Assembly: GCF_000010805.1 (NCBI RefSeq)
Contig: NC_012522.1
Span: 2,108,001-2,172,000, forward strand
From: Rhodococcus opacus B4
GTDB taxonomy: Bacteria > Actinomycetota > Actinomycetes > Mycobacteriales > Mycobacteriaceae
DNA length: 64,000 nucleotides
Direction of reading: 5' to 3'
A program made the translations under genes and the position numbers. Positions within the stretch are counted from its first letter, which is position 1. Each line of letters starts with the position of its first letter. Below, in pieces: positions 1 through 8,061 of the stretch. The notes under the pieces are model-generated. The model searched no databases. It was given only the letters and a program-made list of their open reading frames with translations, and had not been told where the DNA came from.

Positions 1-18
1 CCCCGAGCGATGTCGGTC

Positions 19-50
19 ACAAATTTGGTATTTCAGATGAGAATTAAAGT
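19..50. promoter_or_regulatory. AT-rich promoter/operator region before nsrR
   Basis: This is a markedly AT-rich patch in otherwise GC-rich DNA, just upstream of an NsrR-type regulator. NsrR proteins bind AT-rich dyads, so this is the natural place for its operator. The symmetry seen by eye is weak, so only the location and composition support the call. Confidence 0.35.
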
Positions 51-61
51 ACGTTCGGGTC

Positions 62-535
62 ATGCAACTCACACAGTTCACCGACCTCGGACTGCGGGTG
101 GTCATGCGACTGGCCGTGGCCGGAGACGGCGAACGACCGGGTAGCCGGGCGATCGCCGAGGAACTGTCGGTGTCGTACACCCACGCCGCCAAGGTGATCA
201 CCCGGCTCGGCGAACTCGGCATCGTCGACGCGCGCCGCGGACGCGCCGGCGGCCTGGCCATCACCGAACTCGGGCGCACCGCGTCCGTCGGCTGGCTCGC
301 CCGCCGACTCGAAGGCGACGCGGAGGTCGTCGACTGCGACGGCGCCCAGCCCTGCCCGCTGCGGTCCAACTGCCTGCTGCGGTCGGCGCTCCGGCGCGCG
401 CAGGACGCGTTCTTCACGTCGCTGGACGCTCTCACCGTCGAAGACCTCACCCGTACCCCCACCGGAACCGTCCTGCTCGCCCTCCCGCGGGTGGCCGCCA
501 CAACTTCCCAGATTTCTCGAACGATCGGAGACTGA
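62..535 (+). CDS. nsrR: Rrf2-family nitric oxide-sensing repressor NsrR
   Basis: This 157-residue protein is an Rrf2-family winged-helix regulator. It opens with the family signature MQLTQFTDLGLRVVMRLA and carries Cys92, Cys98 and Cys104 in a C-x5-C-x5-C arrangement. These are the ligands of the NO-sensitive iron-sulfur cluster of NsrR; Asp8, the fourth-ligand candidate in Streptomyces NsrR, is also present. NsrR represses NO-detoxification genes until the cluster is nitrosylated. Its stop lies one base before the start of hmp, so the two are almost certainly co-transcribed and autoregulated. RsrR and IscR are the alternatives, but the flavohemoglobin neighbour favours NsrR. Confidence 0.93.
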   Translation: MQLTQFTDLGLRVVMRLAVAGDGERPGSRAIAEELSVSYTHAAKVITRLGELGIVDARRGRAGGLAITELGRTASVGWLARRLEGDAEVVDCDGAQPCPLRSNCLLRSALRRAQDAFFTSLDALTVEDLTRTPTGTVLLALPRVAATTSQISRTIGD

Positions 536-536
536 C

Positions 537-1718
537 ATGCTCTCGCCCACCTCGACCGACGTCATCCGCGCCACCCTGCCCGTGGTCGGCGCCGCCATCT
601 CGGACATCACGACGCTGTTCTACCGCAAGTTGTTCGACGCGCATCCCGAACTCGAACGAGACCTGTTCAACCGCGGGAACCAGAAGCAGGGCGAACAGCA
701 GAAGGCACTGGCCGGGGCCATCGCCGCGTTCGCCGCCCTCCAACTCGAGCCCGATCAGGCGCGCGTCGATCTCATCCTGTCGCGGATCGCCAACAAGCAC
801 GCCTCGCTGGGGATCGAACCCTCGCAGTACGCGATCGTGCACACCCACCTGTTCGCGGCCATCGTCGAGGTCCTCGGCGACGCCGTCACTCCCGAGGTCG
901 CTGCCGCCTGGGACGAGGTGTACTGGCTGATGGCGGAGACCCTGATCGCGATGGAGGCCGGACTGTACGCCTCGGCGGGCGTCGCGGTCGGCGACGTGTG
1001 GCGCGAGGTGCGGGTCCGCGAGCGTCGGCACGAGTCCGCGGACACGGTGTCGTTCGTGTTCACCTCCGTCGACGGCTCACCGCTTCCGTCGTTCGCTCCG
1101 GGGCAGTACCTCTCCGTCGCGGTTCACCTGCCGGACGGCGCACGCCAGATCCGCCAGTACAGCCTGTCCTCGGCCCCGTCGCGCGGCGACTGGAGGATCT
1201 CGGTGAAGCGCGCCGGTGAGGTGTCGAACTTCCTGTACCACAACGTCTTCGAAGACGACCTCCTGACGGTGTCGACGCCGTTCGGCGATCTCGTCCTGCA
1301 GGACGACGACGCACCGCTGCTCCTCGTGTCCGCGGGCATCGGGTGCACGCCGATGATCGGGATGCTCAGCCACCTCGCCGACACCGACGACAGCCGCCCG
1401 ATCTCGGTGCTCCACGCCGACCGGTCGGCCAGCAGTCACGCGCACCGCGCGGAGCTCACCGAACTGGTGGAACGTCTGCCGTTCGCGGTGATGCACCGCT
1501 GGTACGAAGACCTGGGCGCCCGACGTCCCGAGGGCGGCCTGCGGGAGGGACGCGCCGACCTCGGCGAGGTCACGATCGCCCCCGGCACCCGCGCCTACCT
1601 GTGCGGCCCGCTGCCGTTCATGCTCGGAATACGCGAAGCCCTCCTCGCGAAGGACGTGCCCGCCGAGAACATCCACTACGAGGTGTTCGGACCCGACAGC
1701 TGGTCGGCCACCGTGTGA
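537..1718 (+). CDS. hmp: Flavohemoprotein, nitric oxide dioxygenase Hmp
   Basis: This 393-residue protein has the usual flavohemoglobin length and order. A globin domain (about 1-145) carries the proximal heme histidine in RIANKHASL (His88) and Tyr29 in the distal pocket. A ferredoxin-reductase FAD domain follows, with RQYSLSSAP for FAD binding, and then an NAD domain with GIGCTPMIGML and a C-terminal YEVFGP. The enzyme converts NO plus O2 to nitrate with NAD(P)H in the cytosol. It is translated from one base past the nsrR stop, so it is the expected target of that repressor. Confidence 0.96.
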   Translation: MLSPTSTDVIRATLPVVGAAISDITTLFYRKLFDAHPELERDLFNRGNQKQGEQQKALAGAIAAFAALQLEPDQARVDLILSRIANKHASLGIEPSQYAIVHTHLFAAIVEVLGDAVTPEVAAAWDEVYWLMAETLIAMEAGLYASAGVAVGDVWREVRVRERRHESADTVSFVFTSVDGSPLPSFAPGQYLSVAVHLPDGARQIRQYSLSSAPSRGDWRISVKRAGEVSNFLYHNVFEDDLLTVSTPFGDLVLQDDDAPLLLVSAGIGCTPMIGMLSHLADTDDSRPISVLHADRSASSHAHRAELTELVERLPFAVMHRWYEDLGARRPEGGLREGRADLGEVTIAPGTRAYLCGPLPFMLGIREALLAKDVPAENIHYEVFGPDSWSATV

Positions 1719-1736
1719 GAGCCGGCGCCGCCCCGG

Positions 1737-3245
1737 TCACACCGACCAGGTGTGGACGGGGCTGCCCTCACGCATGTTCTCCACGTACTGACGCAACATG
1801 GCGGCGAGGGCTTCCCGGCGGCTCAGCCCGGCGTTCTCGTGCCGCACCACCTGCGCACGCTGCCACGACGCCCCCGTCTGCCGGGTCACGCACCGGCCCT
1901 CGATGACGCTGAGGTAGCGGTCGCGGGCCTTCGCCGACAACCCGAACGCGGCGAGCCCCTCGTCGGCGATCGGCAGCAGCCGCCTCAGGACGAGTTCGTC
2001 GGCGCCCGCGAACCCGACACCGGGCCAGTACAATTCGGCGTCCATGCCGTATTTCGCGCCGGCGTGCAGGTTCTCCTCGGCGGCGTTGAACGACATCCGC
2101 GACCAGATCGGGCGATCGGATTCGACGAGCCCGCGGAGCGCACCGTAGTAGAACGCGGCGTTCGCCATCGTGTCGAGCACCGTCGGACCCGCGGGCAGCA
2201 CCCGGTTCTCGATCCGCAGGTGCGGTTTGCCGTCATCGCTGTCGTACACCGGGCGGTTCCACCGGTAGATGGTGCCGTTGTGCATCTGGAGTTCGTTGAG
2301 GTCCGGCACCCGTCCCGCGTCGAGTTCGGCCGACGGGTCGACGTCGGACACCTCCGGCAACAGCGCCGGGAAGTACCGGGAGTTCTCCTCGAACAGGTCG
2401 AAGACCGACGTGATCCACCGCTCGCCGAACCACACGCGCGGCCGCACGCCCTGGTTCTTCAACTCCAGCGGACGCGTATCGGTGGCCTGCGCGAAGATCG
2501 GGATGCGGGATTCGTGCCACAACGCCTTGCCCGCCATGAACGGTGCGTTCGCAGCGAGCGCCACCTGGGCGCCGGCCAGGCACTGCGCGGCGTTCCAGTG
2601 GGCGGCGAACTCGTCCGGCGCGACGCGCAGGTGCAGCTGCAGCGATGTGCACGCGGCCTCCGGGAGCACCGAATTGGCGTCCACCTTCAGCTTTTCGGCC
2701 GCCCGCCCCTCGAGTGGCACACCCTCGAGGTCGAGTTCGATGTCTTCCCCGCGCGCGGCGAAGATCTGGTCGTTGAGCTGCTCGTAGCGGGGATTCGCCG
2801 TGATCCACTCGCGGCCGAGGTGTTCGAGTTCCAGCGTCGGCAGCATGCCGACCATCACCAGCTGGGCGTCGTGCCCGTGGATCCGGGCGTCGGCGACGTG
2901 CAGCGACGCCCGCAGGGTTCGCTCGAGCTCGAACGTCCCCTCACCGTTCAGCGGACCCGGGCGGACGTTCATCTCGACGTTGAACTGACCGAGCTCGGTC
3001 TGGAACACGGCGTCGTCGTCGATCGACTCGAGGACCGCGAGATTCGACATCGCGGGCGTCATGTCGGAGTGGACGAGATTGAATTCGATCTCCATGCCCA
3101 GCATCGGTCTCGGCGGATCGACGTCGTCGGCGAACGCTCCCTCGCGAAGCATCCTCTCGAGCGCGTCCACGCACATGAGCACCTTCTGCCGGAACAGGCG
3201 CCGGTCTTCTCGGGTGAATGTCCGAGACGTCACTTCGCGACCCAT
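1737..3245 (-). CDS. Glutamate-cysteine ligase (GCS2)-family carboxylate-amine ligase
   Basis: This cytosolic protein of about 502 residues carries the MLGMEIEFNLV strand near residue 50, typical of the GCS2 glutamate-cysteine ligase fold, and further conserved Glu/His/Arg patches such as RIENRVLPAGPT. The family makes gamma-glutamyl or similar amide bonds with ATP. The exact substrates are not evident, and no ergothioneine, glutathione or mycothiol genes adjoin. The start at ATG 3245 is preferred because a GGGGAG ribosome site lies upstream; a TTG four codons earlier is possible. It converges on hmp and diverges from the small gene at 3364. Confidence 0.75.
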   Translation of the reverse strand: MGREVTSRTFTREDRRLFRQKVLMCVDALERMLREGAFADDVDPPRPMLGMEIEFNLVHSDMTPAMSNLAVLESIDDDAVFQTELGQFNVEMNVRPGPLNGEGTFELERTLRASLHVADARIHGHDAQLVMVGMLPTLELEHLGREWITANPRYEQLNDQIFAARGEDIELDLEGVPLEGRAAEKLKVDANSVLPEAACTSLQLHLRVAPDEFAAHWNAAQCLAGAQVALAANAPFMAGKALWHESRIPIFAQATDTRPLELKNQGVRPRVWFGERWITSVFDLFEENSRYFPALLPEVSDVDPSAELDAGRVPDLNELQMHNGTIYRWNRPVYDSDDGKPHLRIENRVLPAGPTVLDTMANAAFYYGALRGLVESDRPIWSRMSFNAAEENLHAGAKYGMDAELYWPGVGFAGADELVLRRLLPIADEGLAAFGLSAKARDRYLSVIEGRCVTRQTGASWQRAQVVRHENAGLSRREALAAMLRQYVENMREGSPVHTWSV

Positions 3246-3363
3246 GCCACTCCCCAACTGCGCGTCGAACTGCGCTCACGGGGGAGCATATCCGTTCAGC
3301 CCGCGCGAATGCGGGATGGCGGGCTAACCTCGAACCAGACGCTGGTGAGCGGAAGGACCGGAG

Positions 3364-3624
3364 ATGACGCCTGATACCGACTCCAAGAAGAAACCAGAGT
3401 TCTCCGTGGGCGCGCGCGTGAAAACGCGGCACTCGGCCGATCACGAACTGGCCGAGAAGAAGTGGCCCCTGGAGGCCGGCGTCATCGTCGACGATTTCGC
3501 CGGCGTCCAGGACATCAGCAACGATTCGTACGGCCGGGACTGGGCCGTGTCACGCCGCTGGGCGATCGCCCTCGACAGCGGACCACTCGTGTTCCGCAAC
3601 GACGACGATCTCGAGCCCGAGTAG
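3364..3624 (+). CDS. Conserved small hydrophilic protein, unknown function
   Basis: This 86-residue protein is acidic and charged, with no signal peptide or membrane segment. A good ribosome site (GGAAGGACCGGAG) precedes the ATG. The middle holds VGARVKTRHSADHELAEKK and a Trp-containing strand-rich stretch that could form a small beta-barrel (SH3/KOW-like), but I do not recognise a family. It starts divergently from the GCS2-type ligase and ends five bases from the convergent M23 peptidase gene. Confidence 0.7.
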   Translation: MTPDTDSKKKPEFSVGARVKTRHSADHELAEKKWPLEAGVIVDDFAGVQDISNDSYGRDWAVSRRWAIALDSGPLVFRNDDDLEPE

Positions 3625-3628
3625 GCCC

Positions 3629-4417
3629 TTACGCGTTGGCGCCCGCGTTGCCCCAGGTGACGGCCACGCCGCGCTCCTGCAGCCAGCGACCGGGATCGAT
3701 CTTGTTTCCGTTCGCGTCGTGCACCTCGAAGTGCAGGTGCGGTCCGGTGGACTGGCCGCGGTTGCCGACGTGGGCGATTTCCTGCCCTGCGGTGACGCGC
3801 TGCCCGACGCTCACGGTGTAGTCGTTGACGTGTCCGTAGACGGTGACGGTGCCGTCGTCGTGCAGCAGACGCACCCACAGTCCGAAGCCGGACGCCGCAC
3901 CGGCGTCGATGACCTGGCCGTCCGCGGCTGCGAGCACCGACGTGCCGATGGGCGCCGCGATGTCGATGCCGCCGTGGTGGGCTCCCCAGCGGGAACCGAA
4001 GTCGGAGGTCAGCTTGCCCGAGACCGGCTGAACCGTGTGGGGCTTGACCGGGTTGACGGAGGACAGCCACTGCTGAGCCTGGGCGCCGAGGTCGGGGCCG
4101 CCGAGGTTCTGGGCGGCGGTGCCGAGGTCTGCGGGCAATTCGAAGCCGGCGGGGAGGACACCGGCCGGGATCTCGAACGGCAGGCCCGGCAGCGTCTGCG
4201 CGCCGCTCGTCTCGTGGGAGTCGACGGGGGCGGCGGCGGCGTTTCCGGCGCCCAGCTGGGCTGCACCGACGACGATGGCTCCGGTAGCGGCCGCGACAGT
4301 CGCGGCCTTGATGCCCACACCCGCTCCGGCCTGCTGGTTGCGATGGCGCCCGCGCGCCGCGTCCGGATCGATCTCGAAGCGAACGGAAGACCCGTTCGCC
4401 CGGTGGTGGGAACCCAC
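3629..4417 (-). CDS. M23-family cell-wall metallopeptidase, exported
   Basis: This 262-residue protein starts at GTG. A hydrophobic stretch (about residues 32-60, GIKAATVAAATGAIVVGAAQ) followed by an Ala-rich site suggests export or membrane anchoring. The C-terminal half is a lysostaphin-like LytM domain with the zinc ligands H-x3-D in HHGGIDIAAP and HLHFEVH. M23 enzymes cut peptide cross-links in peptidoglycan. The 113 bases upstream are compact, and no riboswitch could be confirmed there. It is last on the minus strand after the amino-acid permease but probably has its own promoter. Confidence 0.88.
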   Translation of the reverse strand: MGSHHRANGSSVRFEIDPDAARGRHRNQQAGAGVGIKAATVAAATGAIVVGAAQLGAGNAAAAPVDSHETSGAQTLPGLPFEIPAGVLPAGFELPADLGTAAQNLGGPDLGAQAQQWLSSVNPVKPHTVQPVSGKLTSDFGSRWGAHHGGIDIAAPIGTSVLAAADGQVIDAGAASGFGLWVRLLHDDGTVTVYGHVNDYTVSVGQRVTAGQEIAHVGNRGQSTGPHLHFEVHDANGNKIDPGRWLQERGVAVTWGNAGANA

Positions 4418-4530
4418 AGTAAATACCTCGTCAGTCGTCGGATTGCAGCTCTCCCCGTCCGGGGTGGGCTCCTCTGTCTGGCGAAGAATGTAACAAAACG
4501 ATATAGGTCCGCGCCACCGTTACCGAACGT

Positions 4531-6003
4531 TTATGTTCGGCGTTCCTCGAGTTCCGCCTTGAAGGCGGCGTAACGAGCGCGGTGCGGGGCACGCCGGCGA
4601 ATCACCGCCCACGCGATTCCGAGCACGACGAACCATGCCGGGGTGACGAGGAGCGCCTCGAGGGTGTCGTCCTCCTGTGTCAACGCCCAGATGAGAAAGA
4701 CGAAGAAGGCCAGGACGACCCAGCACATCACCACCCCACCGGGCATCTTGAACCTCGAGGCCTCGTGCAGTTCGGGGCGGCGCCTCCGGTACACGAGATA
4801 GCTGGCCAGGATCATCGTCCACACGAAGATGAACAGCACCGATGAGATTGTCGTCACAGTCGTGAACGCCTCGATGACCGAGTCGCCGGAGAACAGCAGC
4901 GCGATCGCCGACAGCAGGAACGCGCAAGAGAACATCAGCGCGTTGGCCGGAACCTTGCGGGAACTGAGCCTGCCGAGCCTGGCCGGTGCGTCACCCTCCT
5001 GCGCGAGGCCGTACACCATCCGGGACGTCGAATAGATCCCCGAATTGGCGGAGGATGCCGCGGACGTCAGCACCACGAACTGGATGACACCCGCCGCGAT
5101 CCCCAGACCGGCGAGCGTGAACATCGCCGTGAAGGGGCTCTCCCCGGGGACGACCTCACGCCACGGCGTGACCGAGATGATCACGATCAGCGACACCACA
5201 TAGAACAGCAGGATGCGGATCGGGATGGAGTTGATGGCCTTCGGCAGGTTCTTCTCCGGATCCTTCGCCTCGGCCGCCGTGGTTCCGACGAGCTCGATAC
5301 CGACGAACGCGAAGACCGCGATCTGAAATCCGGCCACGAAGCCCATCGCGCCGGTCGGGAACATGCCGCCGTCGTTCCACAGGTTGTCGAATCCGGCCTC
5401 CGAGCCGCCCGGCGACGTGAAGTGCGTGAACACCATCACGAGTCCGACGACGATGAGGCTGAGAATGGCGATGATCTTGATCAGCGCGAACCAGAACTCG
5501 GTCTCGCCGAACGCCCGCACGGTCGGCAGATTCAGCAGCAGGAGCGTCGCGATGGCGATCAGCGCCGGGATCCACAGCTGGAGGTCGGGCCACCAGTACC
5601 GCACGTAACCGGAGATCGCGATGATGTCGGCGATACCGGTGACGATCCAGCAGAACCAGTACGTCCACCCCGTGAAGAACCCGGCCCAAGGGCCCAGCAG
5701 GTCGGCCGTGAAGTCGGAGAACGACTTGTAGTGCAGGTTGGAGAGCAGCAGCTCACCCATCGCCCGCATCACGAAGAACAGCATGAAGCCGATGATCATG
5801 TAGACGAAGATCACCGACGGTCCGGCCAGCGAGATCGTCTTCCCGGACCCCATGAACAGGCCCGTGCCGATTGCTCCGCCGATCGCGATCAGCTGGATGT
5901 GCCGGTTGGCGAGCTGCCTCGAGAGATGCGGCTCGCCCTCCGCTCTCGTCCCCGGGTCGCCGCCCGATCCGATCGAACCCGTCGAGGAAGTGCGGTCAGC
6001 CAT
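4531..6003 (-). CDS. APC-family amino acid permease, CycA-like (D-serine/D-alanine/glycine)
   Basis: This is a 490-residue integral membrane protein with about 12 hydrophobic helices. It matches the amino acid/polyamine/organocation family: the N-terminal HIQLIAIGGAIGTGLFMGSG is the conserved helix-1 motif, and the MGELLLSN and GYVRYWWP segments resemble CycA. It should import small neutral amino acids with protons. The ATG at 6003 is chosen because the family homology begins after a short acidic N-terminus; an in-frame start 12 codons earlier is less likely. Confidence 0.85.
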   Translation of the reverse strand: MADRTSSTGSIGSGGDPGTRAEGEPHLSRQLANRHIQLIAIGGAIGTGLFMGSGKTISLAGPSVIFVYMIIGFMLFFVMRAMGELLLSNLHYKSFSDFTADLLGPWAGFFTGWTYWFCWIVTGIADIIAISGYVRYWWPDLQLWIPALIAIATLLLLNLPTVRAFGETEFWFALIKIIAILSLIVVGLVMVFTHFTSPGGSEAGFDNLWNDGGMFPTGAMGFVAGFQIAVFAFVGIELVGTTAAEAKDPEKNLPKAINSIPIRILLFYVVSLIVIISVTPWREVVPGESPFTAMFTLAGLGIAAGVIQFVVLTSAASSANSGIYSTSRMVYGLAQEGDAPARLGRLSSRKVPANALMFSCAFLLSAIALLFSGDSVIEAFTTVTTISSVLFIFVWTMILASYLVYRRRRPELHEASRFKMPGGVVMCWVVLAFFVFLIWALTQEDDTLEALLVTPAWFVVLGIAWAVIRRRAPHRARYAAFKAELEERRT

Positions 6004-6115
6004 GGAACACCTGCAACCCTTCTCAGTCCTTGCTGTCACCGTCCGAAAGCGTGGGTCACGTTACGCCGGGACGGCTCGCGACCACCGTCGAGGAGGTGAT
6101 CCCGAGCGGAAGTAC

Positions 6116-6148
6116 TTGACAGAAACCGCGTAGCTAAGGCTAACCTCA
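6116..6148 (+). promoter_or_regulatory. Promoter -35 (TTGACA) and IdeR/DtxR iron box
   Basis: A consensus -35 hexamer TTGACA lies at 6116-6121. It is followed at 6130-6148 by GTAGCTAAGGCTAACCTCA, which matches 14 of 19 positions of the DtxR/IdeR consensus TTAGGTTAGCCTAACCTAA. The box covers the expected -10 region, the usual geometry for Fe(II)-dependent repression. The downstream gene begins at 6179. Confidence 0.8.
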
Positions 6149-6178
6149 GTCCGTTACTTCGAGGCGAGGAGCCTGCAC

Positions 6179-6436
6179 ATGATCGAGGACCTGATCGAGA
6201 TCGCGTACGCCCAGGGCGCTGTCACCTGTGTGGCTCAGGCTGCCGGCGGCGTCGACGAGTACGAACTCGCCCGGGTCGATTCGGTCGCGTCCAGCGTCAC
6301 CGTCACGGTGCGGGCCGACGGCAAATTCGGGAAGGCCACGAGCGTCGAGGGATACCTCAGCCTCGGCCAGGTCGTCCGGGCGTGCGGACTCGACTACCGG
6401 CACGCCACCTCCAGCGCCCGCCAGTACATCCACTGA
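6179..6436 (+). CDS. Iron-regulated small protein of unknown function
   Basis: This 85-residue soluble protein has no recognised domain. It has one Cys in the N-terminal third and another near residue 69, a beta-rich middle (SSVTVTVRADGKFGKATS), and an Arg/His-containing C-terminus. A GAGGCGAGGAG ribosome site precedes the ATG. The promoter carries an iron box, so it is probably made only under iron limitation. It ends exactly where the opposite-strand dienelactone hydrolase gene ends. A role in iron homeostasis is inference from the promoter alone. Confidence 0.72.
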   Translation: MIEDLIEIAYAQGAVTCVAQAAGGVDEYELARVDSVASSVTVTVRADGKFGKATSVEGYLSLGQVVRACGLDYRHATSSARQYIH

Positions 6437-7159
6437 TCAACCCAGGTGCTCACCGAAGAAACCGTCGATCCTCGTCCACGCATCGGCGGCGGCTTCCGGG
6501 TCGGGCACCATCCCCGTGACCTTCATCAGGGGACGCATCACCTTCGGTCCGGCCAGTTCGTCGTTCAGGAACGTGTGGCCGGCAGTCGGATACTCCTTCA
6601 CATCGTGGACCACACCGGCCCGGGTCAGTGCCGACTCCAATTTGGCTGCCGCGTTCGGAAGGGCGAAATCCTTCCCGCCGTAACTGGCGACCACCGGGCA
6701 CGCCCCCGCCACCGCCGCCTCCAGGTCACGCGGCAGGACCCCATAGTTCGGGGCCGCCGCGTCGAACCCGGTGCGCAGGGTCATCAGAGCGAACCCGCCG
6801 CCCATGCAGAACCCGATGACCCCGATCTTCCCCGTACAGTCCGACGAACCGGACAACCACTGACGCGCCGCCTCGATGTCCCCATAGGCCCGGCCCTTCC
6901 CCGAGAGCATCGCCCGCATCGTCGACACCAGACAGCGCCGCGCACCGCCCGCACTGAACAGATCCGGCGTCAGGGTCAGAAACCCGGCCGACGCCAGCCT
7001 GTCCGCCTGACGCCGCATCACGTCGTCCAAGCCGAACGCCTCGTGCACCATCACCACACCCGGCCACGGGCCCTCCCCCGACGGCCTCGCCAGATAACCG
7101 TGCAAGTTCAGCGAACCGTCGTGCCGCGCAGCGAGGTCGGTCAGGTCGATCTCGGACAT
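6437..7159 (-). CDS. Dienelactone hydrolase family protein
   Basis: This alpha/beta hydrolase of 240 residues has the dienelactone hydrolase triad: nucleophilic Cys in GVIGFCMGGGFAL, Asp in GGKDFAL and His in AGHTFLND. The N-terminal GYLARPSGEGPWPGVVMVHE is the family start strand. It is cytosolic and could open a lactone or cleave an ester or thioester; the substrate is not evident because no chlorocatechol genes adjoin. The ATG at 7159 fits homology better than the upstream in-frame starts. Confidence 0.87.
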   Translation of the reverse strand: MSEIDLTDLAARHDGSLNLHGYLARPSGEGPWPGVVMVHEAFGLDDVMRRQADRLASAGFLTLTPDLFSAGGARRCLVSTMRAMLSGKGRAYGDIEAARQWLSGSSDCTGKIGVIGFCMGGGFALMTLRTGFDAAAPNYGVLPRDLEAAVAGACPVVASYGGKDFALPNAAAKLESALTRAGVVHDVKEYPTAGHTFLNDELAGPKVMRPLMKVTGMVPDPEAAADAWTRIDGFFGEHLG

Positions 7160-7278
7160 GTGCGTCTCCCGTTCCGTCGTCACTTCCAGAACATCTGCGA
7201 CAACCATGCCCTCCCCATCGCGGGCGCACCACCGTTCCCGCTACACTCACCTCGGTGTGCGCCCCGCGCGTGCACCGC

Positions 7279-7354
7279 GCCTTCGTAGCTCAGGGGATAG
7301 AGCAACCCTCTCCTAAAGGGTAGGTCGCAGGTTCGAATCCTGCCGAGGGCACCA
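7279..7354 (+). tRNA. tRNA-Arg (anticodon CCU)
   Basis: The cloverleaf can be read directly. The acceptor GCCTTCG pairs with CGAGGGC, the D-arm is AGCTCAGGGGATAGAGC, and the anticodon stem ACCCT/AGGGT holds the loop CTCCTAA with anticodon CCT (reads AGG). The T-arm contains GGTTCGAATCC, and a discriminator A and encoded CCA finish the gene. No variable-arm expansion is seen. Confidence 0.97.
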
Positions 7355-7383
7355 TGCCGCCCGAGGCTCTCAGCGATATGTCG

Positions 7384-7437
7384 GGCAGGTCGGGAGGACC
7401 AGGAGACACCCATGATCGGCATACTGCCCGACCTGCC
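7384..7437 (+). promoter_or_regulatory. Inverted repeat enclosing the ribosome site of a small ORF
   Basis: GGCAGGTCGGG at 7384-7394 and CCCGACCTGCC at 7427-7437 are perfect 11-base complements. The 32-base loop contains the AGGAG ribosome site (7401-7405) and the ATG at 7412. Folding would enclose or tune access to that start; whether it acts in RNA or as a DNA dyad is unknown. Confidence 0.55.
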
Positions 7438-7516
7438 GTACATGGGGTTGGACTGGGAGTTCTTCTTCCCGACCAATCTGTACATTGCATTTATCAACTG
7501 GTGGAACCCCTTCTAG
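7412..7516 (+). CDS. Putative 34-residue aromatic hydrophobic small protein
   Basis: A 34-codon ORF lies 57 bases after the tRNA-Arg, with a near-ideal AGGAG ribosome site six bases before the ATG. The product begins MIGILPDLPYMGLDW and ends AFINWWNPF, with three consecutive Phe and three Trp in total. It is aromatic and moderately hydrophobic, with no Lys or Arg. It contains codons rare for this genome (ATA, TTT, ATT). It ends 15 bases before the convergent gene at 7532. I do not recognise a family, and it could be a membrane-peripheral peptide or a chance ORF. The ribosome site and coding composition favour a real gene. Confidence 0.5.
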   Translation: MIGILPDLPYMGLDWEFFFPTNLYIAFINWWNPF

Positions 7517-7531
7517 CGCACGGCAGCCCGG

Positions 7532-7951
7532 TCAGCGGAGTCCGCGACGGCGCCGCCACCACCGGCCCTTCCGCTTCGCCTTCTCTGTCTCCTCCATGTC
7601 GTACCGCATCTGCCGCAGAACTGCCGGCGCCTCGAGTGCGCGGAATGCGCGGCATTCCTCTGTGAATTCCTTCGTGTACGTGCGGTACACGAAAGCAGGG
7701 CCGAGGGAGCCGAACGAGAAGGGAATCGAAGCCAGCCACCATTGCCCGCCGTACGTGTGGCCGAGCGCCAGACAGATCAGGGCGAGAGCACCCAACGCCA
7801 ACTGGAGCCACAGGAACTTCCGGCCCTGCCGGGCGGCGTGTTCCATCCCGGAGAGGTGGTAGTCCATGTTCAGCTTGTGGATCTCGATCTCCCGCTCGGT
7901 CCGGATGATGTAGTCGTCGAACGTTTCGCCGTCGTTGAGGAAGTCATCCAT
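7532..7951 (-). CDS. Small membrane protein with two transmembrane helices, unknown function
   Basis: This protein of about 139 residues has a charged N-terminal helix (MDDFLNDGETFDDYIIRTER), two hydrophobic segments near residues 48-66 and 70-88 (LWLQLALGALALICLALG and the stretch around WWLASIPFSFG), and a basic C-terminus ending KRKGRWWRRRRGLR. The ATG at 7951 is preferred over far upstream in-frame starts because the extra stretch has no coding character and overlaps the next promoter region. No family is recognised. Confidence 0.72.
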   Translation of the reverse strand: MDDFLNDGETFDDYIIRTEREIEIHKLNMDYHLSGMEHAARQGRKFLWLQLALGALALICLALGHTYGGQWWLASIPFSFGSLGPAFVYRTYTKEFTEECRAFRALEAPAVLRQMRYDMEETEKAKRKGRWWRRRRGLR

Positions 7952-8061
7952 CGGGGCCGCCTTCGTCGCGTGGGAATCGAAGCGTAGAGGCGCCCACCGA
8001 CATCTCGGAGCGTCGGACATTGCGGACCGTGGCTGACCTGGATAGTTCGTATCGTCGCCGC

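Noticed and set aside
3313..3331. Possible iron box (GGGCTAACCT) upstream of the small gene at 3364
   Set aside because: Only one half matches; about 10 of 19 consensus positions agree, well below the three accepted boxes.
1752..3374. Long open frame on the plus strand opposite the GCS2-type ligase
   Set aside because: It is a mirror frame of a high-GC gene: His/Arg/Val-rich, without a ribosome site or recognisable domain.
4418..4530. Possible c-di-AMP (ydaO) riboswitch before the M23 peptidase gene
   Set aside because: The leader is too short and the conserved ydaO core motifs could not be identified by eye; a covariance search would be needed.
6109..6122. AAGTACTTGACAG as a fourth palindrome copy
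   Set aside because: Only the short self-complementary AAGTACTT is shared; it overlaps a -35 element and lacks the GTGAG/CTCAC flanks.
7279..7354. tRNA-Arg as an integration site for a mobile element
   Set aside because: No duplicate of the tRNA 3-prime end, integrase or atypical block was found in the window.
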